Shown piece after piece: positions 39,601-52,126 of a stretch of 64,000 nt of DNA. The position numbers were made by a program, and so were the translations under genes. The notes under the pieces are model-generated. The model was not told the origin of the DNA and did not search any database. It saw nothing but the letters and a program-made list of their open reading frames with translations. Origin of the DNA: Wuchereria bancrofti (Eukaryota > Nematoda > Chromadorea > Rhabditida > Onchocercidae); contig SSBO01000012.1 of assembly GCA_005281725.1 (NCBI GenBank), positions 8,469,099-8,533,098 on the forward strand, written 5' to 3'. Each line of letters opens with the position of its first letter. The first letter of the stretch is position 1.

Positions 39601-41129
39601 CAATTTCTGACTTATCTATATTGATTTTTTTGCTCTTTTTCTTATTTCTATGGTTAATTTAATTATCTTTTAAAGAATTACGATCATTCGATTTATTGCT
39701 TTTTTGTGTTTTAGGTTTTTGACTAATTCTTAATAAGCTAATTTAGGTTTCATTTAAAATTTCTATTTTTTTATTCAAAACTGACTACAATTTTTCATAT
39801 TTTTTACTGCTTTTGTTTTCGTGGTACTCTTCAGTATTTTACCACCAATCATTACTTTTTTCACAAACATTAATAATTTGGTAAAAAAGTTGGAGAAATT
39901 GATGCTTATTATTGTTTAATTTTTTTTCTTTTTTATTTTTTCACTTCATTTCTTATTACACTATGTTGTTTTTAGAAATCCATATTTTGCACTTATTTTT
40001 ATTTGCAATTTTGTTGTTGCTTTGTTTGACTTATAAGGCTTATATTTTTTTTGTCTTCAATTAATAATGGAAGAGAGGATTATGCTTAGATTAAATATTG
40101 TTAGTTTGATTCTTACCGTATGAGTAAGTTTTAGATTTTTCAAATGAAAGCTATTTCCTATTATTAGTGTGCTAATTTTTTATTCCTTTCTTAATCTCTA
40201 ATTTGTGTAAAATGATTTTAACAAATGTTTTTGTTTCTTGGCTTTAAACATCTGTTTGTTACTCAAATTTGCTTTGCTATCTAAAATGGATATAGTTTTA
40301 ACTTTATTTTGTTTTATCTTATGTTTACATGATAATATCCTGTTTTATTTATTTCACTTAATATTTTACTCTACTCATTCATCTGCTAGAAGTGGACATT
40401 TTCTCTTGTCATTAACAAGATGAAAAAAGGATAGATGTGAAGTTATCGCTTGCTTTGTATATTCTTTTTTCTCTTCTTTTTCTAATTTTATGCGTAGCAT
40501 TTGTTTAGTTTAAGAAAATGAATGATGAATACGTTCTGATGCAGAATGACATGATATCAGCTAATTTGATCACCAATAAAGAGATCTCGAAACAACTGAA
40601 AGTGATCATTCACAATTCCGTCATCTCTTCACCCTTAATGTCTCCTGCAAATTGATAGTATTAATCATTTTTGGTTAAAGATTTGTTTTATCTCTGTTGT
40701 TTATTATCAGTTTATAGCTGATACAGTTTCATCTTGATTTGACTAAAGATTTGACTAATCTCTAGTATCATTAGCATGTGTTTTCTAGCAGATAGGATAT
40801 TCTCAAATGTAATCATCCAATTGCAATTCAAAATATCAGCATTGAATGATTCCATTTAAATTATCTTCCGTTCAACAAGAAATCGCTCAGTCATTTCAAC
40901 AATCTAATCCTAGATAACTGACAAAAGCGGTTAATTCTCAGCTTACTTAATGTTGTAATTATGCATGCCATTGTGTAGTTGTACAACTCTGTGTGTTCAA
41001 AATTGTTGGAATTGTTTTTTCTAGCAGATAAATTTTAACCCAATTGCAAATTTCCTGAATGAATACAGAAATTTTCTCTTGGATTCACGTTTGCTTTATA
41101 AGAGATTTTAGAACCGGAGTACTAATTCA
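36622..41129. other. Gene-less, strongly T-rich stretch, 4.5 kb
   Basis: Upstream flanks of the divergently placed copine (minus) and methyltransferase (plus). From about 37,500 to 40,500 the plus strand is dominated by T runs, with stops in all frames. No exon, tRNA or element found. The frames at 37,291 and 40,238 are Phe/Leu/Ile-rich translations of T-rich DNA. Confidence 0.6.
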
Positions 41130-42349
41130 ATGATTGGTTATTTAATGGATATTTTACATCGACTTTACTTTTTCTTGTTTGATCGATCAATACTCTATCC
41201 ACTGCTAAACTTGCTATGCAGTAAGCTTAGCATACGATTTATGAACCTTGGATATCAGAGTAAGGAAGATGAAGATTTCCCAACCTTGGAAAAATTATCC
41301 GAAACGGACAATTGTTGTAAAGCCAATATAACACTTTACGAAAAAGCATTAAGTTTATGTCCCAAGTACCCCAATTTTGACGGACTACAGTTGCTTGAAG
41401 TTAGCTGCGGTCAAGGTGGTGGTATCGAATGGATTTTAAGGTTAATTGGATGAAATTTGTAAAAAAATATTTATAAGCACAAAAATATTTGGGATTATCC
41501 TTTTTTCTTAAATTATAACTGTAACTGTCCAAATAAAATTTTTTTCTTAAATTATAACAGTAACTTTCCAAATAAAAAATTAATAACAGTAATTGTGGGG
41601 TGGAAATAATTTAGAGCAGAGCTCAAAATACTACCGAATTTATACTACCGAACTTTCCAAACAAACGAGAATCTCAACTTCACAGGTTATACAGATGATT
41701 ATAAAATGGGTACACTAAATGCTAAGTGACAAATAGTCCATAATTAATCAGAAAGAGAAATCTACTGAAAATTAATTGCAGGGCGCATTCATTTGCAGCT
41801 GTAAATGGCATTGACTCAATCATTGCGGATACATACTCCGGAAGAATTTTTAGGGGAAATGCGGAAAAACTGCCATTCGTCAATGATTCATTTGATGTCA
41901 TAATAAATATCGAAAGTAGTCATTTGTACGGTAACTGTCAGCAGTTTTTCCTGGAATGTTCCCGAGTTTTACGTGAAAATGGATTTTTGTGCTGGGCCGA
42001 CCTTCGCTATACTTATCAGGTATCAAGCTAGTGTTGTGTTGTGTTAAATTCTAATTCCCAAATATCTTATTTTCAGTTGAAAACAACCATGATTCAAGTA
42101 CAAAGATCTGGCCTACACCTCATTACAACAGAAGATATCACAGAACAAGTACTGCAAGGTATTGAATCAACAGCAGCAAGATACGATGCAATGCTTCAAA
42201 ATGCACCCTACTTAATCCACCTTTTCCAAAACTCCATTCGAACTACATACTGCGCACCGGGAACGAAAAGTTACGAACGCCTTATGAAACGTGAAAAAAT
42301 CTACATTTGTGCATGCTGGCAAAATTACAAGAGAATCAAATTTGATTAA
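41130..42349 (+). CDS. SAM-dependent methyltransferase (class I, small-molecule type)
   Basis: Three exons close in phase: 41130-41440, 41782-42019, 42077-42349, giving 273 residues. SAM-binding motif I is LLEVSCGQGGGIEWILR, motif II lies at VNGID, and the following motifs are RGNAEKLPFVNDSFDVIINIESSHLY and VLRENGFLCWADLR. The N-terminus (LYFFLFDRSILYPLLNLL) is hydrophobic and could lie on a membrane. The motif set, notably EVSCGQGGG and NIESSH, resembles the bacterial phthiotriolone/rifamycin-type O-methyltransferases and a nematode-expanded group of similar enzymes; the substrate cannot be told. The gene converges on TSR3 with only about 200 bp between stops. An ATG in good frame with the first motif sets the start. 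Confidence 0.82.
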
Positions 42350-42546
42350 ACAAGTGAACCCAAATTTAATGATTTCCATATTTAACTAAATGTCTTTTTC
42401 AAATGACCAAACATTATTAAGAATGGCTGAGCTAATAGTAATAAAGAATCTGGAAAAAGGATCACGATCGAGAAAAATTTGGCTATGTCGTCCAAACTCT
42501 ATTATTAGTAGAAGAAAAAGATTAACAAAAGTTAATACACATGACT

Positions 42547-43662
42547 TTATTTGCTATAGTTACTATCACCATCATCGTCTCCAGTATCATCATTGTCAGT
42601 TTCGGAATTCGATTCTGGCATATCAATCGATCGTTGTTTCGTTTCATCTGCTTCATTTTTCAGTGCTTTCAGGTGAGCATTTTGATGAGCGATAATATCA
42701 GCACCATTTTTACATGCCGCATATGCATCCAGTAAATCCCCATTTATTTTTAAAAAATTCGGACCCCATTTGAATCTAGTAAGAAGCATCTGTGCATTGT
42801 TCTTCAGACCAATAATGTACAGACCCGCTGCAAGTGCTTCGACACAGCTCAGTTGGCATGGCTTCCCAAAATTCACCGGATTTGCAGCAACTAAGTACGG
42901 CAGAAGACGACGGTGCGAAGCTTTTGCTCTGCTTAAGTCAACATTCCCGACCTGAAATGATAAAAAAATTTGCAGTTAAATAAAAACATATTTGTAACAT
43001 AGCGCCAAAAATTTTCTGAAGCCAGACTTTTGCTCAAGTCGCTTCACTATAGTGACATGAGGAACTTAACCGGAATTAACGATGGAAAAATAGAAAACCT
43101 GATTCCAACTGCAGTCCACAACAGCAAGGCCGCCAGTTTTAATGTAAACGAGATCAGCAGGAGAAATTGTTCGTTCACCGCTCGGAGAAAGCAGCAAACC
43201 AGGAAATTTGGTTCCCAGCTTTAAAACTTTGGTAAAGCCATAACGCAGCAGCTTTTTTCCTGTACATCGCTTCGGATCACACTGTTTGAAATCAAACATT
43301 GCTGGAATTATAAAACTTATGAATTTTTAAGGCCAGTGAAACCAACGGCTGGGACTTATTTTTGGAAAGCTTATGTAACCTAAAAAATAAGCCGTTACTA
43401 CAGGCATCCTAATTTTTTTGAACAGCTACAACATCCTGATGATGGCAGGTGATAGAAGTGTATCTGCATTTTGATTTGCACATTGATGAACGATATGCTA
43501 AACAAATACGAAATAAATTTTTCAATAAATATGAAATATTGAGCAAGAAATATTTTTTGGCTTACCTAAACTGAAGGGAAGTTCCCAAACTGCACTCTCC
43601 TCACTGTCAGAATCGCTTTCATCTGTGAGGCGTGTTGTTTGACGACCTGTAGTATATTCCAT
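42547..43662 (-). CDS. TSR3: 18S rRNA aminocarboxypropyltransferase
   Basis: Transfers the 3-amino-3-carboxypropyl group of SAM to the hypermodified pseudouridine of 18S rRNA during late 40S maturation. Three exons close in phase: 43662-43566, 43301-43099, 42951-42547, giving 234 residues. The acidic N-terminus (DESDSDSEES) leads into MFDFKQCDPKRCTGKKL, then LLLSPSGERTISPAD, VVDCSWNQ, HRRLLPYLVAANPVNFG, LSCVEALAAGLYI, FKWGPNFL and LDAYAAC, all collinear with human TSR3. The segment between DCSW and RLLPYL has the same length as in human. The C-terminal tail is Asp/Glu/Ser-rich. TTTTCTAG directly before the ATG points to trans-splicing. The F-box gene lies 720 bp upstream on the same strand, so an operon is possible. 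Confidence 0.95.
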
Positions 43663-44381
43663 CCTAGAAAACATCTCCTTATTTACGAATACCTAAATCT
43701 GAAGTATAATATACCGCTACACGTGCGACATAGAAAGAATCAGACATGAAATGAAGCAAATTTAAAAATCCAAAAGAGAAAAGGAATAAATATGGAAATT
43801 CAACCAGTGTTTGATTCATGAACAATGAAATAACGCAGAAACATTTATTATATAACACCAAATCCTACTCTATACAATAACAATTACAAATATTCGCAAT
43901 ACATACATTGAGCTTGGTGTAAATTCGCTTAACAGTATGGATCTACTCAATAAAATAATACAAACATGTGCACTAATCAAACAATTCAACAGTAATGATC
44001 TACATCTACTATATGTTAGATGTGTCATAAATAATTGGAATTCCCCACAGCTTGGGAAATTCATGAAAAAACATTCACTATCATCACTGCCATTATATAT
44101 ATAACAAATCCAACTATGACATATTCTCCGACATTAAATTACTACAGTTACACCTTTCCTTCCACTTATCAACCATCAAAAATCATGGATTAGAAAAACT
44201 TCAAATGATGCATGCATAAACTACTCCTTCGCTAAATTTGGCAACAGTGGAATAATCATTATCTTCGGGAACGTACATATGTTCAGTTAGGGAACGTTAA
44301 CACATAACTGAAAATATCATAGAGATAACAATAAAAGTGTAGATGTCAAGTGAAATTTATCAAGGAAAGAATGAGAGGTCT
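43663..44381. other. Stretch between the F-box gene and TSR3
   Basis: About 720 bp with no exon. It holds the 3' region of the F-box gene and the TSR3 leader. Open frames here have no splice context. Confidence 0.5.
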
Positions 44382-47300
44382 TCAAAAAACACCAAAATCC
44401 CATAATTTGACGGTCATGTCATAAGAGCCTGATACAATTTGTTGATCACTGAATTGCACACATGTAACACCATCGGTATGGCTATGAAGAGTACATAATC
44501 TTTCACCCGTATGCAAATTCCATACCTAAACTTTACAAGGTTACTGCAGAAATTTGGATAAAGCATAACGTTAAAATTATTAAAATAATTTATCAGCAAA
44601 AAGCAGAGCACGTACCTTGATAGTTCGATCATCTGCTGCTGAGACAATTCTCCATGAATCGACTTGAAGGCATCGAACTACACCTGTATGACCTTCACTT
44701 AATTTCCAATCTAATGTTTGCACACATTTTCCAGTTCGTAAATCCCACATCTTAAAAGTCATAAAATTCTTATCTCACCTTTAAAAAAAAAAAATCCGAA
44801 TATTCCAAAAAAAACTTTTTATCCTTCCTGTTTTAAAAAACTGTGCCCGCCAGGAAGACTTTGGCCTGATCCGCAGCGTTCCTAGCTAGTAGTGATTCAA
44901 GCTTGTGTATCCTGTCTATCATTTAAAACAGAAGGAAGTTTCCTAGTTTTTGAAAAATGCATTACAATTTGTTACGGTAAAATCAAGCTTCGACATGCAT
45001 AGAATAATGATAGTTGTTAGCATTCACTAGGTCACTAAGATGTGGAAGCAAATTTAAACACAAAAATTGAGAAAATCTAACCTTAATTGTTCGATCGACA
45101 GATCCTGATACAATTCTCTCATTATCAAATCGAAGACATGTTACCGCATTGTCATGTGCGTTGTGCAAGGTCATTGCACAGATATCCATTCGCTCATCCC
45201 AGCACTTAAATAGTTGCTTTCACAGCTAGCATGGATTTTGTTCAGCATGGTAAATCTTATGCTAAAAACAGTGACAGAAAAAAAGGAATAATTTCCCAGT
45301 GTTTTCATTTGTTATCAAATACTTTTCTCGAAATCATCTGCACTGGAATATTAATAAACTAACTTTCATCGACAGGTCCGCCGAACCCGATACAAGCAAG
45401 TGCCCATCGGATTGCATACAGATCACTGCTCCATTATGACCTCTAAAGCAAACACAATACTTATAAGGATACTAAATGAAGAGCTGCATTAAACCCAATT
45501 TCATGATAAACTGAGATGATAAAAGACATTTATAAACATAGACTTCTGCACAATCAGCTTTTTTTGATAGGTAACGTTTTTTGATAGATAATGTTAGGAG
45601 GCATTATGATCGGAGAGTTTTGATGATTTGATTCTTGTAAAACTTACATTAAAGTCTTCGTACACTGTCCTGTTTCAGTAGACCATATTTTCAAAGTATG
45701 ATCGTACGAACCACTGATCAACCGTTCCTTTTCCATCTAAACGAAATCCATCTTGAATGTCATAAGTGATATAATTTTCGCAGTTTCACAAAGAAAACCA
45801 CGATAGTATTAAAAGAAAAAAGACAATATAACTTAGTATTCAATGAGAAAAAAGTGGATATATTATTTTGAACAAAAATGAAGAAATTACCTGTAGACAT
45901 CGAACGAAATTCGTATGACCGATCATTGTTTGACGACAAGCAATAGAAGACCATGTTCGATTTACAGCAAGACCCCAAACCTTCAAGATTTTTTCACTGT
46001 AATAAAGTTATTTCGTTAAAATCACACTTTACTTGGTAGAACATACTTCGATTCCTAATCGATGTTGTTCCAAAATGAAAATATCTTAAACAATAGTGCT
46101 AATGTATTTAAAATCACTGTAGTTCAAAGACGACCATTAAAAAAACCTTGAGCTTAAAAAAAAATTAATGAAGTCAACTAACTTTGATGGTTAAATCATT
46201 GGAGCCAGAGGCAAGTCGATTACCACTTAAGTGCAAACAGCGAACAGTATCAGAATGGCCTGTCAATGTCATGGTACCTAAACCCGGCATAGCAGAACTC
46301 TTCATATCCCAAACACGAATTGTATTGTCGCTGCTCCCCGATACAATGCGATCACCGTCAAATTGAACGCAAGATATACCTAAGAGATACTATGGCTACA
46401 ATACTTCACTAATTCAGTTACGACTAGTAATTAGAAACAGTGCAGCTTGAATCTACAGATAAGTTAACCATTTTAGCACGATCTAATAAACCAACTGGTC
46501 TTACTTCATAATGTAAGGCCACCCGACTACTGATAAGATTTAATTTGTTAATCAAAACAGTGTACAATATAATTAACGACAATTTTAAGAATAAGGCGAA
46601 AAAATTACCTTGAGTGTGACCCTCAAATGTACGGATAACACAACGACCTGCATGCCAGTTCCTCCATAAACGATAACGCTCACTAAATGCTTCCTTCCAC
46701 AGTACTACACCATCGCGTGTTGTGTGCTTCTTCAGCTGCTCATTTTCAGTTTCAGCTGAGCACAGTCGAAACATGCGCTGAAGTGTGCACAGTCTTTTCC
46801 ATAAGCATGGAGCCATACACAAATTTCTCCAAGCAGTACATACCAACATGCATTTGCAAAGTGACTCTGTAATAAATTTAAAAATTAAAAAAAAAGAAAT
46901 CCTTATTTCATAGATTTCTCCTATATTCAACGAAGTTTGGACATAATAGCATGATGTAGAAGTAATAATAGTAAACATTACTGCACTAGAACAGTGATAA
47001 ATCACAGAATCTCTAGGCAAAGCAACAAATATAAAAATATATTTTATATAATCAACAAAGGATAGATGGTAAGTATTGACAGTCATCGGATAGATTAAAG
47101 TAATGATTTCACGATTGGTACAATAATTCTACTTCAAGTCAGATGCATGACAACACCAACAAGTTACTATCGTAAATTTGCTTTAAAATATATATGGATT
47201 TTTTTTTATTCATCTTTTTATGACACCTAAGTTTACTACTATGCATTTTTTAAAAACATATTTCCGGTCGTAATAGTGGTGAAAATATAATGAAATCCTC

Positions 47301-48067
47301 ACTTGGATCCAAAAGGCGAAAAATCTTTAAAGCAACTGGCAGCGGAAGTGAACTAAACAAATCGATCTCTTCAGTGCCCACATTGCTGCGCATTTCTTCC
47401 AGCAACGAAGTTGCATATTCCAAATTTGATGGATCACAGACATTCTGGAAAATATGTTAAAGATGATGTTAGTAATTAAATTAAAGTTTTGCAATTAAAA
47501 AGGAAACGATAACAACAGAATCTTTTTACCAATATTTCGAAAAGCAGTGCATTTTTCTGTTCCGTATCGGTTTGCTTCAAATGAAATCGAAGATACTGAA
47601 ACAAAGTGATGCATAATTATTGTCATCTTTAAAGTTTGGTACAAATGCCACTAAATTCGAAAGGAAAGTGTTAACGATGAATATTTACATAATTAAAATG
47701 GGACATGACATATCGTGTGTCTTATCACGATTACTGATACGAGTTCCCAGTGTTCTATACAGCATGTCGACTATGGCATTATTTTCTCGGATAACTGATG
47801 TTTCAAGGGTATATCGAATTTCTTGCTTTGATTCTTGCCGATAGATATTGCGGTCAGATTTGAATGATTAATCCGTATTAGTCAGTGAAGATGGAAAATT
47901 ATATTAACCTTTATAAGGTCAATATCAGAAAAGAAATCATAGGCTGGATCACATGCCGAACCATTCATTTTCTTTCGTTTACTAGTTGATAATGAGCAAT
48001 CACCTAACGATGAACACATAGCCGACGTTGAAGCCTTATTCGCGCTGCGTGATCTACGTCCATCCAT
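44382..48067 (-). CDS. F-box and seven-WD40-repeat protein (SCF substrate receptor)
   Basis: Exons (minus): 48067-~47910, ~47595-47531, ~47443-47303, 46867-46609, 46378-46184, 45981-45893, 45736-45648, 45442-45365, 45207-45082, 44752-44616, 44525-44382. The F-box spans the 47303/46867 junction (FNSLPLPVALKIFRLLDP, then ESLCKCMLVCTAWRNL..LWKRLC). Seven WD repeats follow, one or less per exon: GHTQGISCVQFDGDRIVSGS, GHSDTVRCLHLSGNRLASGS, GHTNFVRCLQ, GHNGAVICMQSDGHLLVSGS, HDNAVTCLRFDNERIVSGS, GHTGVVRCLQ, HTDGVTCVQFSDQQIVSGS. The protein ends three residues after the last WD. Layout is that of FBXW7/Cdc4-type receptors that bind phosphodegrons through the propeller, but it lacks a close match I can name. 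The N-terminus is Ser-rich with KRKKMNG. TATATTTCAG precedes the start. Confidence 0.85.
44822..44939. repeat. Imperfect inverted repeat with GC-richer core (MITE-like)
   Basis: Arms TCCTTCCTGTTTTAAA at 44822 and TTTAAAACAGAAGGAAG at 44922 pair imperfectly around about 85 bp that is distinctly richer in GC than the intron around it. It lies in an intron of the F-box gene. Confidence 0.55.
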
Positions 48068-48174
48068 TAGACGTACTGAAATATAAGAGGTGATCAAACC
48101 ATGAAAAATAAATACCACGTGAAGAAACGCTACCGTTAAGCAACGCCGGCAGAACACATAGCCGACGTTGAAGC
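48012..48174. repeat. 23-bp direct repeat pair at the F-box gene 5' end
   Basis: Exact copies at 48012-48034 (inside the first coding exon) and 48152-48174 (upstream of it), both containing ACATAGCCGACGTTGAAGC. Confidence 0.9.
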
Positions 48175-49383
48175 ATCCAAATCATCATGAACTAGTAGCT
48201 TCCATCACCAACTAGCTCTGATTGTTGAAAAACCCGGAACATTTCATGTAAACTTATGCTAATGGAACCGTACTTTAATGCCTTGTTAAGCTGCATCTTT
48301 AATTGCGTTCCGTCGACGATATTATCGGATTTTTGAATGTTACTTAATTTTTATGTTCAACTGATAAAATCCTTCACATTTCAACGGAAATGCAGTGATA
48401 CCCATAGAGAAAAGTGAGAAACAAACCTGCGTTACTACAAAGTAGAATAGACCGCAGTACGCTGCGGTGATACCTTGCCGGATGGGTGTCATTCGTCGAG
48501 AATGGTTAGAGAATGATGAGTCTTCAAGTTCTCGGAGATACCGCACAAGATTACGAAGTAAGGTTTGTCTTTCGAGTAACTTATGAATCTCTTCTGTTTC
48601 ACGGTGTTATGGGGATAATGTAATAAGCCTGGACAAAACCTTTTATGGGTTTTATTGGTTTTGCTCACACTTTCGGCTACTTTAGTGTTCCTCCGTAATA
48701 CTGTATGCTGAACTATAATATATGCCGAGATATCTCTAACCTTTACGATTTAATAAAGAAGAATCTTAAATTTACATCCTGCAGTTTCCATAAACCAACA
48801 CATTTAATCAGGTTTTATTCTTAAGAAAATCCAAGTCAAGCTTTAATACGCTCCCAAATTTTTACATATCGACTTCAAAATACCTTTTTTTCTACACGCA
48901 CTCCTTTCCTTCCTTATGATAGGCCGAGAAATAAGAAGCTGCCGAAGACGATCACACGCGCAAGAGAGCAACCGAATGTGCAAGAAACAGAAGTGAACAG
49001 TAACTCTAACTCCAAAGAATTTTGCTTTATCAGATTAACGAATTAACTTGCAAATTAACTTCCATACCATCGAAGAAATTAGCACATAACCACATCTGAT
49101 GCTATTTCCTAGTAACCTCCTGACTGTCAGCCCCAGAAATCATCTGATTATGAGTGAAAGAAGTGAACAATTAATCCTTCGTTAGCGCCGATCCACTCTT
49201 CACTGTTAGACTAATTTCGTGTAAATGATGACTTTTCAGAGTGGTAATTGTTAGTGAATAATCTTAATTTGTTCAAATATTTGTAAAATATTGAGGAATA
49301 GGAAGGAGCAATTCCATAAAGCAATGCATTTAATCGGATTTTATTTAAAAAATATCCAGGTGAAGCTTTAAACGCATCGTTTC
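48068..49383. other. Divergent upstream region of the F-box gene and SLC35B4-like gene
   Basis: No coding exon. It holds a pair of diverged direct repeats of about 70 bp at 48783-48853 and 49310-49377; the second copy ends six bases before the transporter ATG. Confidence 0.6.
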
Positions 49384-52126
49384 ATGGCGGGTGTTGCAAT
49401 TGGAGGAGTGTTGACTGGATGCATTGGTTGTATGGTTACTGTTGAAATCCTTACAAAGTATCTTATTTTATCCATAAACATACAATAACTCAAAATTATT
49501 CTTGGAAGATAAATTAAAAGAAGTCTTCTCATTGCATAAAAATTCTTCTATAATTCAAAAAGAGATTTTAAGGAGTAGTCCGGAATGTATGAATTTGCTA
49601 ACTTGTTCAACATTCATTTTCGTATCATTTATTGGTTTTCTCAAACAGTCGCATTACTTCAAGCAGCTACCACGAAGCAGAGTACTGTTGTTACGGTTAC
49701 TTTTCCATTTTTCAAAAATTGATAATCTTTGTTAGGGACCTTATTCGTAAATGATCTAAGCAGAAAGAATCTCATTGTTTGCACCCTTAAATTTCTTTCG
49801 AAATGGCTAAACAATTCTAGTGATGTAAGAAGAAAAAGATGAAGAAAAAAGTGAAGATAAAAAAAGTATCCAGCGACTTATGCAATGCTGTATTAGTTTA
49901 TCATTCGTACATCACAAATTATTTTCAATCATTTGACAGCATAATTTTGCTTTTGAGGAATTTGTTTTAGAGGTTATGCACGTATTGTTTTTATATTCTT
50001 TGTGGTGAATGATTCGAACAACTTGGCATTGCGATATAATGTTTCCATACCGCTATTTATCATATTCCATACGGTAACTTTTATTTTTTTATTTCGTCAC
50101 ACTCAAATATCATCGATTAATGTTTTAAAGTGCATTTATGAAGAATAGGAATGAAGACTCTTCATATGTTTGATCTCTTTTACTTTCCAGCTCAAAACAT
50201 TATTGATTACAAAGATACTGCTTACTAGCTTTTGAAATATGTTCACTGAAGTTTTAGTAATGCATGAAAAGCCTAACTGTAACCATCAGGTGATATCTGG
50301 TGGCTAATAATGTAGACTTGTTTCGGAATGACGTTATATTGTTTTGAAATGCAAATTCCAAACCATTTGTTATGTGGAAAACATGCGTTCTGGTATCCCG
50401 ATAAGATTTAATGGAAGTCCATGCTTGAACATTTCAGTTTGGCTCAATAGTAATTGTCTTTCGTCCCCACGCTTTTTTTTTTATTTTGTATGTTTCACCT
50501 CCAAGTCGTGTGGATCTTTAAAGGTGCTACCAAAACTATTTTCACAAGTTACAGTTAATGTTTCTTTGATTAATGATGGTCTGTTGTGCAGGGAACATTG
50601 CTTGCAAATGTGTTGCTGGGTTTCTGTTTGAGGAACAGAATTTGTTCTTTGGGAAAGCTGCTATCTATAATGTTCGTTAGCGTGGGTGTTGTACTTTTCA
50701 CATTAGCTGATCAGTTTTCGAAACATCCCATAATAGAAAAAGATGGAAAAAGTGTACATCCATTATCTATTTTGCATTTCAATCCAGGTTTTATATTTGT
50801 TTTTTGTATGTGTTAAAAGTATTTATTCGCTAAAAAGATATTATTTGGAACTTAACGATTTTATTATTTGAACTTTTGTCCTGAATATAAGCTGTAATTG
50901 TTTAGGATTATTATAAAACCAATGAGGCAATTCCTTTAACATCAGCTTTTGAGAATTTCATTTTGGATTGCATGCATTAGTAATCTCGGAAGCGTGTAAG
51001 AATGGATTCCAATAGAAATCAGTGGGTATTCTCTCTGGCTTGCTGATGGAAACAATGGTGGAATCCATCTTATCCACAGTTCTAGCTTATCCATCGTTTC
51101 TGTTCTGCAAAATTTCAGCACTCTATGTTGTCTGTCCTTTACTGATTGGCATTTTGTTTCAGGGATATTTTTACTAATTTTTGCAACTCTCTTGTCTGCT
51201 TATCTAGGCATATGTCAAGAAGATCTGTATTGTACATACGGGGATCATTCACAGGAAGGAATATTTTTTATTGTAAGTCTGTTTTCGTATTGTTTTTATC
51301 TCTGCTGTTATCAGTAGGTTTATCCTAATTTTGCTGAAAATAAAATTTCCACACAGAAAATTTTGCAGCATTTTTTGTCATTACCGGGCTTTCTTTTCTT
51401 TTACAATGATATCTGGCAAGCTGTAGTCCATTTTAACAGTTCGGATATTTTCTTCATTTTTGGGCTACGTTTTCCTCTTCCTTTATTATGGATTTATATG
51501 GTTTTGAACTGCATATTCCAGTGAGCAGTTTTTTTTCTTTTTTTATTGTTCTCAACTATAGTGGTAGGTTGACATAATGAATACTTATTTGTTTTGACCA
51601 TATATTGTTCTTCAAGACTAATATAGTCCGAGATGTCAAGAGTTCCAATTTTAATGTTTTAGTTCATCATGTGTATTTCCTAGGTTAGTGTAATTTTGCT
51701 GTTCACAATTATGGGTTGTATTCTCAGAGCGAAGCTATTAAGCTGTTGTGATGGATGAGACTCCTGACAAAAAAAAATCAGAAAAAAGTGTTGAGATACT
51801 CTCTGCGGTTAATTAGCAATCAGTTTTCTACTTTTGAGCCAAATTCTTTAATGCCATAGACAATTATTTTAAAATCGGAAATGTTAACGAATTACAGATG
51901 GATATGTATTACAAATGTACATACACTTATTTCGCTGACTACATCGCTGAATGTTGCAATGGTTATAACACTAAGGAAATTCTTATCGATGGTTCTTTCA
52001 GTTATTTTATTCAAAAATCCATTTACATTTATGCATTGTATAGGCTGTCTTCTTGTATTACTCGGTACCATAGCGTTCACTTTGTGCGATTTCAAATTTA
52101 TGTTTGCACAGAAGAAAAGTGTGTAG
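49384..52126 (+). CDS. SLC35B4-type nucleotide-sugar transporter
   Basis: Golgi/ER antiporter of the SLC35B family; human SLC35B4 carries UDP-xylose and UDP-GlcNAc. Seven exons close in phase: 49384-49457, 49573-49695, 49971-50073, 50592-50787, 51163-51272, 51369-51520, 51898-52126, giving 328 residues (human 331). The whole chain is a row of hydrophobic helices. Collinear family marks are AGVAIGGVLTGCIGCMVTVE, SSPECMNLLTCSTFIF, FVVNDSNNLALRYNVSIPL, TLLANVLLGF, AYLGICQEDLY, LPGFLFFYNDIW, PLPLLWIYMVLN and VAMVITLRKFLSMVLSV, then LFKNPFTFMHCIG. The C-terminal KK near the end may be an ER/Golgi retrieval signal, as in the human protein. Exon 2 opens behind TTTTAAG, fixed by frame and length. The ATG is the only one that provides helix 1. 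Confidence 0.92.

Noticed and set aside
46424..47086. A 220-codon open frame on the minus strand as a single-exon gene
   Set aside because: Only 46609-46867 is the F-box exon; the rest is intron that happens to be open, and splice sites match the flanking exons.
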